This document shows positions 8,586-17,574 of a stretch of 64,000 nt of DNA, piece by piece. A program made the translations under genes and the position numbers. Below the pieces are notes generated by a model. The model saw nothing but the letters and a program-made list of their open reading frames with translations. It was not told the origin of the DNA and made no database searches. This stretch comes from RGZA01 sp964568585 (GTDB lineage Bacteria; Pseudomonadota; Alphaproteobacteria; UBA9219; RGZA01): contig CAZMQI010000003.1 in assembly GCA_964568585.1 (NCBI GenBank), positions 47,284 to 111,283 of the forward strand, read 5' to 3'. The number at the start of each line of letters is the position of its first letter. Positions within the stretch are counted from its first letter, which is position 1.

Positions 8586-8756
8586 ATGTATATCGAACAA
8601 GAAGAGAAAACAGGGCTTCAGAAAACACTCATTGCTTTGAATGCCGCCTGCGCCACCATCTTCCGCGTATCAGGAAAAACTATAAAGTTCTTGGTTCGCT
8701 TCCTTGCTGGCGAGCCAAACCAGAACAGCCGCAGCCATAGAGACGTGAACTCGTAA
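8586..8756 (+). CDS. Small protein (56 aa), unknown
   Basis: ATG at 8586 is preceded by an ideal TGGAGGG ribosome site. The longer frame from 8529 lacks one. The 56-residue product has an acidic N-terminus (YIEQEEKTG), an amphipathic or weakly hydrophobic middle (ALNAACATIFRVSG, then a KFLVRFLAG stretch) and a polar tail. It is not recognised. A perfect CtrA box upstream and a terminator downstream support a real, separately transcribed gene. Confidence 0.55.
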   Translation: MYIEQEEKTGLQKTLIALNAACATIFRVSGKTIKFLVRFLAGEPNQNSRSHRDVNS

Positions 8757-8780
8757 CTAGGCACGTATGCGGTAATAAAA

Positions 8781-8817
8781 AAACCCTGCCGGAATGTGGC
8801 AGGGTTTTGTGTTTTTG
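8781..8817. terminator. Intrinsic terminator between the small gene and petC
   Basis: AAACCCTGCC (8781-8790) pairs with GGCAGGGTTT (8798-8807), followed by a T-rich tract on the plus strand; a run of A precedes the left arm, giving T on the minus strand. It probably stops both the small gene and the convergent petABC operon. Confidence 0.87.
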
Positions 8818-8833
8818 GGATTAAGGAAAGACC

Positions 8834-9598
8834 TTAATGTAAGTCACGCCACAGGCTGCGTTTCGCGGCATAGAAAATACCAGCCATCACGAGTAAGAAG
8901 ATGATTGCGCGTGCGCCCAGACGTTTTCTGTCTTCCATATGTGGTTCTGCCGCCCATGCGAGGAACTGCGTAACGTCCTTGGACATTTGTTCCTTGGTTG
9001 CCTTGGTACCGTCGCTATAGCTCACCAAATCATCACCTGAAAGGGGGGATGGCATTGCAATTTGATAGCCAGGAAACACGTCATTGTAACTCATGCCCGA
9101 CATCAATTTAATGTCTTCTGGCGCAGTGCCATAGCCTGTGAGGAGGGAGTAGATATAATCTTCACCGCTGTGGCGTGCCTTCACGATAAGCGATAAATCC
9201 GGCGGGTATGCGCCATTATTAGCTGCACGTGCAGCCTTTTCATTGGCGAATGGTGCCTTGAAGCGATCGGATGGTAATGCGGGGCGTTCGAACATCGCAC
9301 CTTCATCATTTGGGCCATCGGTCACGGTATATTCGGAAGCAATCGCCTTCACTTCGGCTTCGTTATAGCCGATGGATGCGAGATTGCGATAGCTGAGCAG
9401 GTTCATGGAATGGCATGCTGCACATACTTGCTTGTACACAAGGAAGCCGCGTTGCAATGCGCCGCGGTCATAGGTTCCAAAAAGTCCTGATTGCGGCCAG
9501 CCGCCTTCAGGGGTGCGAAGATGATGTCCTTCTTCTGCCCATGCAGGTGCTGATACCAAAGTTATCGCTAATGCGAAGACTGCAAATACACGTTTCAT
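8834..9598 (-). CDS. petC: Cytochrome c1 of the bc1 complex
   Basis: A 254-residue protein: signal peptide (about 1-21), heme c motif CAACH at 59-63, a PPDLSLI segment and MPSPLSGDDLV typical of cytochrome c1, and a C-terminal membrane anchor (IIFLLVMAGIFYAA). It passes electrons from the Rieske centre to cytochrome c in the periplasm. The start ATG at 9598 is well spaced from a GGAG site; a TTG nine bases upstream is the alternative. It is the last gene of the petABC operon, 19 bp after petB. Confidence 0.95.
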   Translation of the reverse strand: MKRVFAVFALAITLVSAPAWAEEGHHLRTPEGGWPQSGLFGTYDRGALQRGFLVYKQVCAACHSMNLLSYRNLASIGYNEAEVKAIASEYTVTDGPNDEGAMFERPALPSDRFKAPFANEKAARAANNGAYPPDLSLIVKARHSGEDYIYSLLTGYGTAPEDIKLMSGMSYNDVFPGYQIAMPSPLSGDDLVSYSDGTKATKEQMSKDVTQFLAWAAEPHMEDRKRLGARAIIFLLVMAGIFYAAKRSLWRDLH

Positions 9599-9617
9599 AA
9601 TTCTCAAACTCCAGATC

Positions 9618-10889
9618 TTATTTTTTATCAGCTAAAATGGCTTCGTGGATGCTGGGTGGCAGCGGCAAGGTTTTTTCATGCTTGTTCAGCAACGGCAGCA
9701 CGATGAGGTAATGCGCGAAGTACAAGAAGGTGCATACCTGGCTGGTGATGGTGTACCAACCTTCAGGTGGTTTTGCGCCCATAAACCCAAGCGTGATGCA
9801 CACTGCCATATGTAGCCAGAAAAATTTCTGATACAGCGGGCGGAAACGCGCCGAGCGAACAGGGGATGTATCAAGCCAAGGCAGGATGAACAGCATCGCG
9901 ATTGAACCAAACATCAACAACACGCCACCAAGCTTGGAAGAGATGATGATGATGTCCGTGAATGGAATGACGATGTCGATGGTGAAGGAACGCAAAATTG
10001 CGTAGAAGGGCAGGAAGTACCATTCTGGAACGATGTGCGCTGGTGTTACCATCGGGTTGGCTGGCGTATAGTTATCAGGATGACCCATATAGTTTGGTGC
10101 GTAGAATACGAACGCCGCGTACACGATTAAGAATACGCACAGACCAAACAAATCCTTCACGGTGTAATACGGGCTGAACGGAACGGTGTCTTTGTCCGAT
10201 TTTGGTTCAATGCCCAGCGGGTTGTTAGAACCCGATACGTGCAAGGCCGCGATATGCAGGAACACAACGCCAAGGATAACGAATGGCATCAGGAAATGCA
10301 GCGCAAAGAAGCGGGTCAGGGTTGGATTATCAACCGAAAAACCGCCCCACAGCCATGTCACAATGGTATCGCCCACCAGTGGAATAGCACTGAACAGATT
10401 GGTAATAACGGTTGCGCCCCAAAAGCTCATTTGGCCCCAAGGTAGCACATAACCCATGAACGCGGTTGCCATCATCAGCAGCAAAATCAACACGCCCAAA
10501 ATCCACAATAATTCGCGTGGCTGTTTATATGATCCGTAATACAGGCCGCGGAAGATGTGGATGTAAACGGCAATGAAGAACATGGATGCACCGTTCATGT
10601 GGATGTAACGGATGAGCCATCCGTAATCCACATCGCGCATGATGCGTTCAACGATATTGAAGGACAGTTTGGTGTCTGCCGTGTAATGCATCGCCAGCAC
10701 AAGTCCGGATGCAATCATCACCATCAGCATCACCATGGCAATCGCGCCAAAGTTCCACAGGTAATTGAAATTGCGCGGTGTTGGGAATACGCCGTATTCC
10801 TTTTGCATCATGGTGAAAACGGGCAGGCGACGATCAATCCAGTTGATGACGGGATTGCCAAAATCGGTTGGAGTTGTGTTACCGGACAT
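9618..10889 (-). CDS. petB: Cytochrome b of the bc1 complex
   Basis: A 423-residue, multi-spanning inner-membrane protein that binds hemes bL and bH and both quinone sites. Typical stretches include RYIHMNGASMFF, GYVLPWGQMSFWGATVITN, the PEWYFLPFYAILRS segment (the PEWY motif of the Qo site) and SPVRSARFRP near the C-terminal helices. It oxidises ubiquinol and recycles electrons. It lies between petA and petC with short gaps, in the standard operon order. Confidence 0.97.
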   Translation of the reverse strand: MSGNTTPTDFGNPVINWIDRRLPVFTMMQKEYGVFPTPRNFNYLWNFGAIAMVMLMVMIASGLVLAMHYTADTKLSFNIVERIMRDVDYGWLIRYIHMNGASMFFIAVYIHIFRGLYYGSYKQPRELLWILGVLILLLMMATAFMGYVLPWGQMSFWGATVITNLFSAIPLVGDTIVTWLWGGFSVDNPTLTRFFALHFLMPFVILGVVFLHIAALHVSGSNNPLGIEPKSDKDTVPFSPYYTVKDLFGLCVFLIVYAAFVFYAPNYMGHPDNYTPANPMVTPAHIVPEWYFLPFYAILRSFTIDIVIPFTDIIIISSKLGGVLLMFGSIAMLFILPWLDTSPVRSARFRPLYQKFFWLHMAVCITLGFMGAKPPEGWYTITSQVCTFLYFAHYLIVLPLLNKHEKTLPLPPSIHEAILADKK

Positions 10890-10916
10890 AGAAAATTCCT
10901 TTAGTGAATTGAAGAC

Positions 10917-11546
10917 TTAACCGATGCGAATGCGGTTTTCTGAAAGAAATGAGTAGGCGGGGATAGCAAGGTTCGTTGGTGCCGGGCCTTTGCGGATGCG
11001 GCCTGCGCTGTCATAATGCGAACCATGGCATGGACAGAACCAGCCCTCGAAATCACCATGCATATCGGTTGGTTTTTGACCCATCGGCACGCAACCCAAA
11101 TGGGTGCACACGCCAACCATTACCAACCATTGCGGCATCTCTTTTCCGCCAAAGGCTGATTGCTTGACGCGTTCGGCATCTTTTTGCTTATCGCGTAGGC
11201 CAGCGAATGTAGATGCATCATCATCAACCTTGCGCGCTGATTCAATATCGGCAGCAGTACGGCGGCGAATGAACACAGGCTTGCCGCGCCACATCACGGT
11301 GACAGCTTGGCCTTCCTGAATGTGTGATAAATCAACTTCTGTGGTCGACAGCGCAAGGGTGTCTTTGGCAGGGCCTAGTGTTGCAACAAATGGCCAAGCG
11401 ACCACCCCTGTTCCAACGGCTGCCATTGATGCGGCAGATATGAAGATGAAATCGCGCTTGCTTTGGTCGGTGCTTTCATCGTGGCTATCTTGACCATGAT
11501 TACAATTTGGACCATGAGAATGTGATCCAGAAGAGGAACTACCCAT
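10917..11546 (-). CDS. petA: Rieske iron-sulfur protein of the bc1 complex
   Basis: A 209-residue protein. The 2Fe-2S ligands are CTHLGC (C147, H149, with C152) and CPCHGS (C171, H174, with C173). The N-terminal anchor (about 33-58) follows a KRDF twin-arginine-like motif, in keeping with Tat export of Rieske proteins. The first 25 residues are unusually rich in Ser and His (GSHSHGPNCNHG). I chose ATG at 11546 with a GGAG site; the longer frame adds an improbable hydrophobic extension. First gene of the petABC operon. Confidence 0.95.
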   Translation of the reverse strand: MGSSSSGSHSHGPNCNHGQDSHDESTDQSKRDFIFISAASMAAVGTGVVAWPFVATLGPAKDTLALSTTEVDLSHIQEGQAVTVMWRGKPVFIRRRTAADIESARKVDDDASTFAGLRDKQKDAERVKQSAFGGKEMPQWLVMVGVCTHLGCVPMGQKPTDMHGDFEGWFCPCHGSHYDSAGRIRKGPAPTNLAIPAYSFLSENRIRIG

Positions 11547-11704
11547 ACGTATTAAACTCCGAAAATCATATATAGTGTGTGATGGCAAATATATGCACGC
11601 AAAACGCTTTAATTCCAAGCGCAACATCAATAATATAGGCAAATAAAGCATTATTTGTGCTCGCCGTCGCCTTTATGAAACAACCACACAAGGAAAGACT
11701 CGAA

Positions 11705-13372
11705 ATGGCCTCCTCCATCGACCTCGACATTGCCCAGAAAACCCCGCTCGTGCCAATTGAAACAATTGCCGAAAAATTGGGCATACCGATGGATGCGCTT
11801 TTTCGTTACGGACATACCAAGGCGAAGATTGACCTTGGCTGGCTCAAAAAAATGCCGGAACGCAAGGCAAAGTTGGTGTTGGTAACGGCGATTAATCCCA
11901 CGGCTGCGGGCGAAGGCAAAACCACCACAACCATCGGTCTTGGTGATGCGCTGACATTGATTGGTAAAAAGACCGTGATTGCGCTGCGTGAACCATCATT
12001 GGGGCCTTGCTTTGGGATGAAGGGCGGGGCAACGGGGGGAGGTTACGCACAAGTCGGCCCGATGGAAGAAATCAATTTGCATTTCACGGGTGATTTTCAT
12101 GCCATCACTTCTGCCCACAATTTGCTCGCCGCGCTACTCGATAATCACATGTATTGGGGAAATTCCCTGAACGTTGATACGCGCAAAATAAATTTGAAAC
12201 GTGCGATGGATATGAATGACCGCGCGCTTCGTCAAACCGTGGTGGGGCTTGGTAATAACGGAATTCCGCGCGAAGACGGGTTTGATATCACCGTCGCATC
12301 GGAAGTCATGGCGATTTTCTGTCTGGCCAAAGATGCGGATGATTTAAAGGCACGCCTTGACCGAATGGTGGTCGCACAAAAGCAAGGTGGAGGCGTCATT
12401 ACCGCAGCCGATTTAAAGGCAACTGGCGCCATGGCTGCCCTATTGAAAGACGCATTAAATCCCAATTTAGTGCAGTCTTTGGAAGGTACGCCTGCCTTCA
12501 TCCATGGTGGGCCATTCGCCAATATCGCGCATGGGTGTAACAGTGCGATTGCAACACATGCCGCGATGAAACTGGGTGATTATGTGGTGACCGAAGCCGG
12601 CTTTGGTGCGGATTTGGGCGCAGAAAAATTTCTGGATATCAAATGCAGACAATCGGGTTTGAAACCGGATGCTTGCGTGGTGGTTGCAACCATCCGCGCG
12701 CTGAAACTGCATGGCGGCGTTTTAAAAACCGATTTGGGAAGCGAAGATACGGATGCGGTGAAACGTGGCCTTACCAATCTGCAACGTCATGTGGAGAACA
12801 TGAAGAAATTTGGCCTGCCCGTAGTAGTCGCCATCAATCACTTCACATCCGATACGCCTGCTGAAAGCAAAGTGGTGGAAGATGCATGCAAGGCAATGGG
12901 TGTGCCTGTCCATCTGTGCACCCATTGGGGTGATGGCGGGAAGGGCGCTAAAGCATTGGCAGAAACCGTTGTAAAATTGGCCGAAAGCGGCGTAAGCCAA
13001 TTCAAGCCGATTTATGATGACAGCCTGTCATTAAAGGATAAAATCAAAACCATCGCGCAAACAATCTACCGCGCCAAAGACGTGGCGATTGATGCGAAAG
13101 CTGCCAAAAAACTGGAACAGTTTGAAAAAGACGGCTACGGAAAACTGTCCATCTGCATTGCCAAAACGCAATATAGTTTTTCATCCGACCCAACACTCAT
13201 GGGCGCACCGGAAGGATTCACATTCCCCATTCGTGATGTACGATTAAGCGCAGGCGCAGGATTTGTGGTTGCATTGGCGGGGGATATTATGACCATGCCC
13301 GGCTTGCCGCGCGAACCGGCTGCTGAAAAAATCGGCGTTGGGGCGGACGGAAAAATTTTTGGATTATTCTAA
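11705..13372 (+). CDS. fhs: Formate-tetrahydrofolate ligase
   Basis: A 555-residue protein, the usual length. It makes 10-formyl-tetrahydrofolate from formate, ATP and tetrahydrofolate, feeding one-carbon units into purine and fMet synthesis. The P-loop TAAGEGKTTTT is at about 67-76, and REPSLGPCFGMKGGATGGGYAQV follows the family pattern. I chose ATG at 11705 with an AAGGAAAG site. It is divergent from petABC and is followed after 12 bp by a small tautomerase gene. Confidence 0.96.
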   Translation: MASSIDLDIAQKTPLVPIETIAEKLGIPMDALFRYGHTKAKIDLGWLKKMPERKAKLVLVTAINPTAAGEGKTTTTIGLGDALTLIGKKTVIALREPSLGPCFGMKGGATGGGYAQVGPMEEINLHFTGDFHAITSAHNLLAALLDNHMYWGNSLNVDTRKINLKRAMDMNDRALRQTVVGLGNNGIPREDGFDITVASEVMAIFCLAKDADDLKARLDRMVVAQKQGGGVITAADLKATGAMAALLKDALNPNLVQSLEGTPAFIHGGPFANIAHGCNSAIATHAAMKLGDYVVTEAGFGADLGAEKFLDIKCRQSGLKPDACVVVATIRALKLHGGVLKTDLGSEDTDAVKRGLTNLQRHVENMKKFGLPVVVAINHFTSDTPAESKVVEDACKAMGVPVHLCTHWGDGGKGAKALAETVVKLAESGVSQFKPIYDDSLSLKDKIKTIAQTIYRAKDVAIDAKAAKKLEQFEKDGYGKLSICIAKTQYSFSSDPTLMGAPEGFTFPIRDVRLSAGAGFVVALAGDIMTMPGLPREPAAEKIGVGADGKIFGLF

Positions 13373-13384
13373 TAAGGAGTTGCT

Positions 13385-13576
13385 ATGCCATTCGTGAATG
13401 TAAAAATTACCAAGACAGGTGTCACCAAAGACCAGAAACGCGAAATCGTCGAAGGCATCACCGATACCTTGTCGCGCGTTCTCAATAAACGTCCCGAAGC
13501 TACCCACATCGTGATTGAAGAAGTAGAGCTCGAAAACTGGGGCGTTAACCGTAAGCTGGTTGCTGATAAGACCTAA
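13385..13576 (+). CDS. 4-oxalocrotonate tautomerase family protein
   Basis: A 63-residue protein with the family's catalytic Pro just after the initiator methionine (MPFVNVKITKTG). Length and the beta-alpha-beta pattern, with IVIEEVELENWGV near the C-terminus, fit the 4-OT hexamer family. The true substrate is unknown, since no aromatic degradation genes are near. It has its own AAGGAG site and probably shares a transcript with fhs. Its stop codon overlaps the relic of a second acnA end on the other strand. Confidence 0.88.
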   Translation: MPFVNVKITKTGVTKDQKREIVEGITDTLSRVLNKRPEATHIVIEEVELENWGVNRKLVADKT

Positions 13577-13690
13577 ACAGCAGCCATCATGCCGCGTAGC
13601 ACGAATGGAAGAATACCGCCATTAGCGTAGTATTCGACTTCATCTGCGGTATTGATGCGGCATTTGAATAGTGCCTGACGGTTTTGTCGT
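13573..13690 (-). pseudogene. Truncated duplicate of the aconitase 3' end
   Basis: On the minus strand this reads as the last 35 or so codons of an aconitase (RQALFKCRINTADEV..., ending LRGMMAAV, stop). It is nearly the same as the end of the intact acnA at 14132. Several of the base changes in the last 28 codons are silent, so the copy seems to come from a diverged functional homologue rather than from decay of this acnA. It abuts the stop of the membrane-protein gene at 13691. With the intact 3' end it brackets that gene, as in insertion at the end of acnA. Confidence 0.8.
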
Positions 13691-14125
13691 TTAATCCTTT
13701 TTCAACAGCGATGATGAAATTGGCTTTAGTTTTTTCATAGGCGAGTGATGGCTTAGCTGGCGATCCTTTAAAAGGGATAGATAAACTTTAAATGCAGCAA
13801 TAAAGGCTGCTAATCCACAAACAAAGACGAATATCAAAAATACGTATTGTATAATTTCATTTTCACACAGAATTATATTCATTAGCCATGCACGCCTCCC
13901 CATTAGAGGGCAGCTTTGGAATACACTAGTTGAGGCGACAAAAAATAGTGCGGCTGAGCCAGCCAAAAGATAAATTATAGAAAGCTTTTTTCCATATTTG
14001 GAGGCGCTGCTATTAAGCTTGTTATTGTAAATAAGAAAAAAATGATACCCTGTGCCTAACAGCAAAAAGCAAATAGTAGCCGATGAAAATACCAGTTTCA
14101 TCGGCTCTATCGAATATTCCAGCAT
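13691..14125 (-). CDS. Small integral membrane protein, unknown; likely acquired
   Basis: A 144-residue protein with about four hydrophobic segments: near 11-31 (VFSSATICFLLLGTGYHFFL), 47-68, 80-90 and 92-112. The tail is positively charged and Ser-rich. Not recognised. The gene is more AT-rich than its neighbours and sits between the intact acnA stop (6 bp upstream of its ATG) and a duplicated acnA tail directly after its own stop. This suggests it came in by recombination or insertion at the acnA 3' end. It may be read through from acnA. Confidence 0.65.
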   Translation of the reverse strand: MLEYSIEPMKLVFSSATICFLLLGTGYHFFLIYNNKLNSSASKYGKKLSIIYLLAGSAALFFVASTSVFQSCPLMGRRAWLMNIILCENEIIQYVFLIFVFVCGLAAFIAAFKVYLSLLKDRQLSHHSPMKKLKPISSSLLKKD

Positions 14126-14131
14126 GCTATT

Positions 14132-16825
14132 TTAAGCAGCCATCATGCCGCGTAGCACGAAGGGTAGAATACCGCCATTGGCGTAGTATTCGACTTCATC
14201 CGCGGTATCGATGCGGCATTTAAGCGGGATTTGACGGTCTTGCGTTCCAGCTTTCGAGATGGTCAGGAATAATTCCATCCCCGCCTTCAAACCTTTTTCG
14301 ATACCGATGATGGATAAATCTTCCGAACCATCCAGTTTCAAATCAGCACGGGTCATGCCGTTCTTGAATTCAAGCGGCAACACGCCCATACCCACCAAAT
14401 TGCTGCGGTGAATACGTTCAAAGCTTTCGGCGATTACAGCGCGCACGCCCAGCAGCTTGGTGCCTTTGGCGGCCCAATCGCGGCTAGAACCCGTGCCGTA
14501 TTCTTTACCAGCAATAATCATCAATGGAACATTGGCGGCGATATAACGCATTGCTGCATCATAAATCGGCATGGTCTCTCCTGTTGGCAGATATTTGGTA
14601 ATACCGCCTTCGGTGCCCGGCAATAATTCATTCTTGATACGAATATTGGCGAATGTACCTCGCATCATGATTTCGTGATTACCACGGCGTGCACCGTACG
14701 AATTGAAATCTTCCTTGGTCACTTTGTGTTCGACCAGATATGCGCCTGCTGGGCTTTTAATCGTGATGTCGCCTGCGGGGGAGATGTGGTCGGTGGTGAT
14801 GCTATCTGCAAATACCGCTAATGGTTTTGCGCGCAAAATATCCATCACCTTGGTTGGTTGTTTCTGCATGCCTTCGAAAAGTGGCGGATGTTTTACGTAT
14901 GTTGAAATTGGATCCCATTGATAGGTAAGACCCGTTGCGGTCTTCACTTTTTGCCATTCTTCTGGGCCTTTGAACACATCGGCGTAGCGGTCATGGAACA
15001 TTTTGGGTGTCAGGCATTTTTCAACGGTTTGTGCAACCTCGGCATTGCTTGGCCAAATATCTTTCAAGAATACCGGCTTGCCATCGCGGCCTGTGCCGAT
15101 GGGATCTTTTTCAAAATCAATCGTCACGGTTCCAGTCAATGCATACACAACGCAAAGTGGTGGTGATGCAAGATAATTCGCTTTTGTTTGCGGGTTCACG
15201 CGGCCTTCGAAATTGCGGTTGCCGGAAAGCACGGCGGCAACAGCCAAGTTACCCTTGGTAATCGCAGCCGACACAGCTTCAGGGAGCGGGCCGGAATTAC
15301 CGATGCAGGTTGTGCATCCATATCCCACCAAATTAAATCCAAGCATATCCAGCGGCATATCAAGGCCAGCGGCATGCAGATAATCGGTCACGACTTGGCT
15401 GCCCGGTGCAAGCGAAGTCTTCACCCATGGCTTGACGGTCAATCCTTTCTCAACGGCTTTTTTCGCAACAAGGCCAGCTGCAACCATCACGCTGGGGTTT
15501 GATGTATTGGTGCATGATGTGATGGCGGCAATAACAACGTCACCATGGGTGACGGTGTAATCGGTACCTTCGACTTGGGTCTTCGTATTACGTGCATCGC
15601 CTTCGATTTTGTATTTCTTCAAATCGTCTTCAAACGCTGCGGCAACCTTTGATAATGCAACGCGGTCTTGTGGCAAGCGCGGGCCAGCAAGGGATGGTTC
15701 AACCGTTGATAAATCAAGCTCCAGCGTATCGGTGAATTCCGGATCTGGTGTGGTTGCATCGCGCCACATGCCTTGTTCCTTGGCATATGCTTCCACCAAA
15801 GCAACACGGTCAGCATCACGGCAGGTGAAGTTCAAATAGCGAATGGTTTCTGCATCAATCGGGAAGATACCGCATGTCGCGCCGTATTCTGGCGCCATGT
15901 TGGCAATCGTCGCGCGGTCGGCAAGTGGAAGGGTATCAAGGCCAGGGCCAAAGAATTCAACGAATTTATTCACCACGCCTTTTTTACGCAGCATGTTGGT
16001 AACCGTCAGTACCAAGTCGGTTGCGGTGCAACCTTCTTTCAATTTGCCTTTCAATTTAAATCCGATAACTTCGGGAATAAGCATCGATGTCGGTTGGCCA
16101 AGCATGCATGCTTCTGCTTCAATACCGCCAACGCCCCAACCCAACACGCCAAGTCCGTTGACCATGGTGGTGTGGCTGTCGGTACCAACAAGCGTATCAG
16201 GATATGCAATCATCTTGCCGGTTTGGTCCTTATCGGTCCAAACAACTTGGGCAAGATATTCAACGTTTACTTGGTGGCAAATGCCAGTGCCCGGTGGAAC
16301 CACGCGGAAATTTTCAAATGCTTGTTGGCCCCAACGTAGGAACGCATACCGTTCGCCGTTACGTTCGAATTCTTTGGCAACGTTATATGCAAATGCATTC
16401 TTGTCGCCGAATTTATCAACCATCACCGAGTGATCGATGACCAAATCAACGGCGCATAACGGGTTGACCGATTCAACATTGCCGCCAAAACTTTTCACAG
16501 CTTCACGCATCGCAGCCAAATCCACCACGGCTGGAACGCCAGTGAAATCCTGCATCAGCACGCGCGCAGGACGGTATGCGATTTCGCGGTCACTCTTTTT
16601 AGTTTTGATCCATTCGGCAATCGCCTTAATGTCATCCACGTTCACGGTGGTGCCGTTTTCAAAACGCAGCAAATTTTCCAAAAGGATTTTCAACGAATAG
16701 GGAAGGCCAGCGAGGCTGCCGATTTTTTGTTCAGCCGCTTTCAGACTGTAATAGTCATAGGTTTTGCCATTGGCAGTGAGAGTGCGGCGTGTAGCCAGCG
16801 TGTCATTTCCAGTGCGAAGAGCCAT
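14132..16825 (-). CDS. acnA: Aconitate hydratase A
   Basis: An 897-residue enzyme of the TCA cycle that isomerises citrate to isocitrate through a 4Fe-4S cluster. The cluster cysteines are C438 (SCTNTSNPS), C504 and C507 (GCTTCIGNSGP). The substrate-site stretches GTDSHTTMVNGLG and GSSRDWAAKG are also present. Length and the C-terminal swivel domain match AcnA/IRP1-type aconitases. The start is ATG at 16825; the longer frame adds 16 unlikely residues. The last codons are duplicated at 13573-13690. Confidence 0.97.
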   Translation of the reverse strand: MALRTGNDTLATRRTLTANGKTYDYYSLKAAEQKIGSLAGLPYSLKILLENLLRFENGTTVNVDDIKAIAEWIKTKKSDREIAYRPARVLMQDFTGVPAVVDLAAMREAVKSFGGNVESVNPLCAVDLVIDHSVMVDKFGDKNAFAYNVAKEFERNGERYAFLRWGQQAFENFRVVPPGTGICHQVNVEYLAQVVWTDKDQTGKMIAYPDTLVGTDSHTTMVNGLGVLGWGVGGIEAEACMLGQPTSMLIPEVIGFKLKGKLKEGCTATDLVLTVTNMLRKKGVVNKFVEFFGPGLDTLPLADRATIANMAPEYGATCGIFPIDAETIRYLNFTCRDADRVALVEAYAKEQGMWRDATTPDPEFTDTLELDLSTVEPSLAGPRLPQDRVALSKVAAAFEDDLKKYKIEGDARNTKTQVEGTDYTVTHGDVVIAAITSCTNTSNPSVMVAAGLVAKKAVEKGLTVKPWVKTSLAPGSQVVTDYLHAAGLDMPLDMLGFNLVGYGCTTCIGNSGPLPEAVSAAITKGNLAVAAVLSGNRNFEGRVNPQTKANYLASPPLCVVYALTGTVTIDFEKDPIGTGRDGKPVFLKDIWPSNAEVAQTVEKCLTPKMFHDRYADVFKGPEEWQKVKTATGLTYQWDPISTYVKHPPLFEGMQKQPTKVMDILRAKPLAVFADSITTDHISPAGDITIKSPAGAYLVEHKVTKEDFNSYGARRGNHEIMMRGTFANIRIKNELLPGTEGGITKYLPTGETMPIYDAAMRYIAANVPLMIIAGKEYGTGSSRDWAAKGTKLLGVRAVIAESFERIHRSNLVGMGVLPLEFKNGMTRADLKLDGSEDLSIIGIEKGLKAGMELFLTISKAGTQDRQIPLKCRIDTADEVEYYANGGILPFVLRGMMAA

Positions 16826-17051
16826 GAGAGAGCAACCTTTTGATGAGTGAGAGGCGGGATAATGAAGCCTCACATATAGTAGACGCGCGTTAAAGAGAGG
16901 TGAACGCCCGGCATATCGCTATGAAATCACTGGCATTCGTTCCGTTTGCGGTATTTGCAACTTCAGGCTGAAACCTTTTTAGGAATCTATTGCAGTATTA
17001 GTTTCAATGGCCTATATGAGTACTGCAACTGAATAGAAGGTTTTTAATTGC

Positions 17052-17516
17052 ATGGCCGCTGCTGGCGATCCAGAAGACAATAATGATGGCGGGTTTCGCA
17101 ACACCCAGCCAACCATGACTCTTTCCTGGACAGAGCAGGATGAGATTTTGACCAACCTTTGGTCAAAGGGCGAAAAACCAGAATCAATCGCTGTTACGTT
17201 GAACCGTTCAGTTGCCGCCGTAATGACCAGAGCGGCGCGTCTTGGACTGCAGCGTCGTTTCGCACCCGGACGCAAGCCCAAGAAAACAGGTGATGCTGAA
17301 ACTGGTCTTGCCAATCTTCGTAATGCCGCACGCCTTTCTGCACAATTGCAAACCACACCCGCACAGCTATCACACCGTATTTGTTTGATGTGTTTAAGCC
17401 GTTTCCAATCGCAGGGACGCCATAATCGCATTTGTGGCAATTGCAAAGGCTCACCTGAATATCGTTCCGCAGCCGGATTGCCAGATGTCGACGTTTCATC
17501 GGGCGGCGGCGTCTAA
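17052..17516 (+). CDS. GcrA-like DNA-binding protein with C-terminal zinc ribbon
   Basis: A 154-residue protein. The N-terminal part (about 24-70) reads like the GcrA helix-turn-helix: SWTEQDEILTNLWSKGEKPESIAVTL, then a recognition segment ending RLGLQRRF. The C-terminal part has two CxxC pairs, C111/C114 and C128/C131, in a HRICLMC...RHNRICGNC context that looks like a zinc ribbon. GcrA binds sigma-70 at CcrM-methylated promoters in alphaproteobacteria. This copy lacks the usual GcrA C-terminal part, so it may be a paralogue. It lies just upstream of the Dot/Icm locus and could regulate it (inference). Confidence 0.65.
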   Translation: MAAAGDPEDNNDGGFRNTQPTMTLSWTEQDEILTNLWSKGEKPESIAVTLNRSVAAVMTRAARLGLQRRFAPGRKPKKTGDAETGLANLRNAARLSAQLQTTPAQLSHRICLMCLSRFQSQGRHNRICGNCKGSPEYRSAAGLPDVDVSSGGGV

Positions 17517-17574
17517 TTAAGACGCAATTTACTCCTTAAGTTTTCTTAAACGAACCATCGCTAACTTTATTCAT

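Noticed and set aside
15773..16433. Long frames on the strand opposite acnA (up to 196 codons)
   Set aside because: They mirror a well-supported aconitase gene; opposite-strand open frames are common in such codon use.
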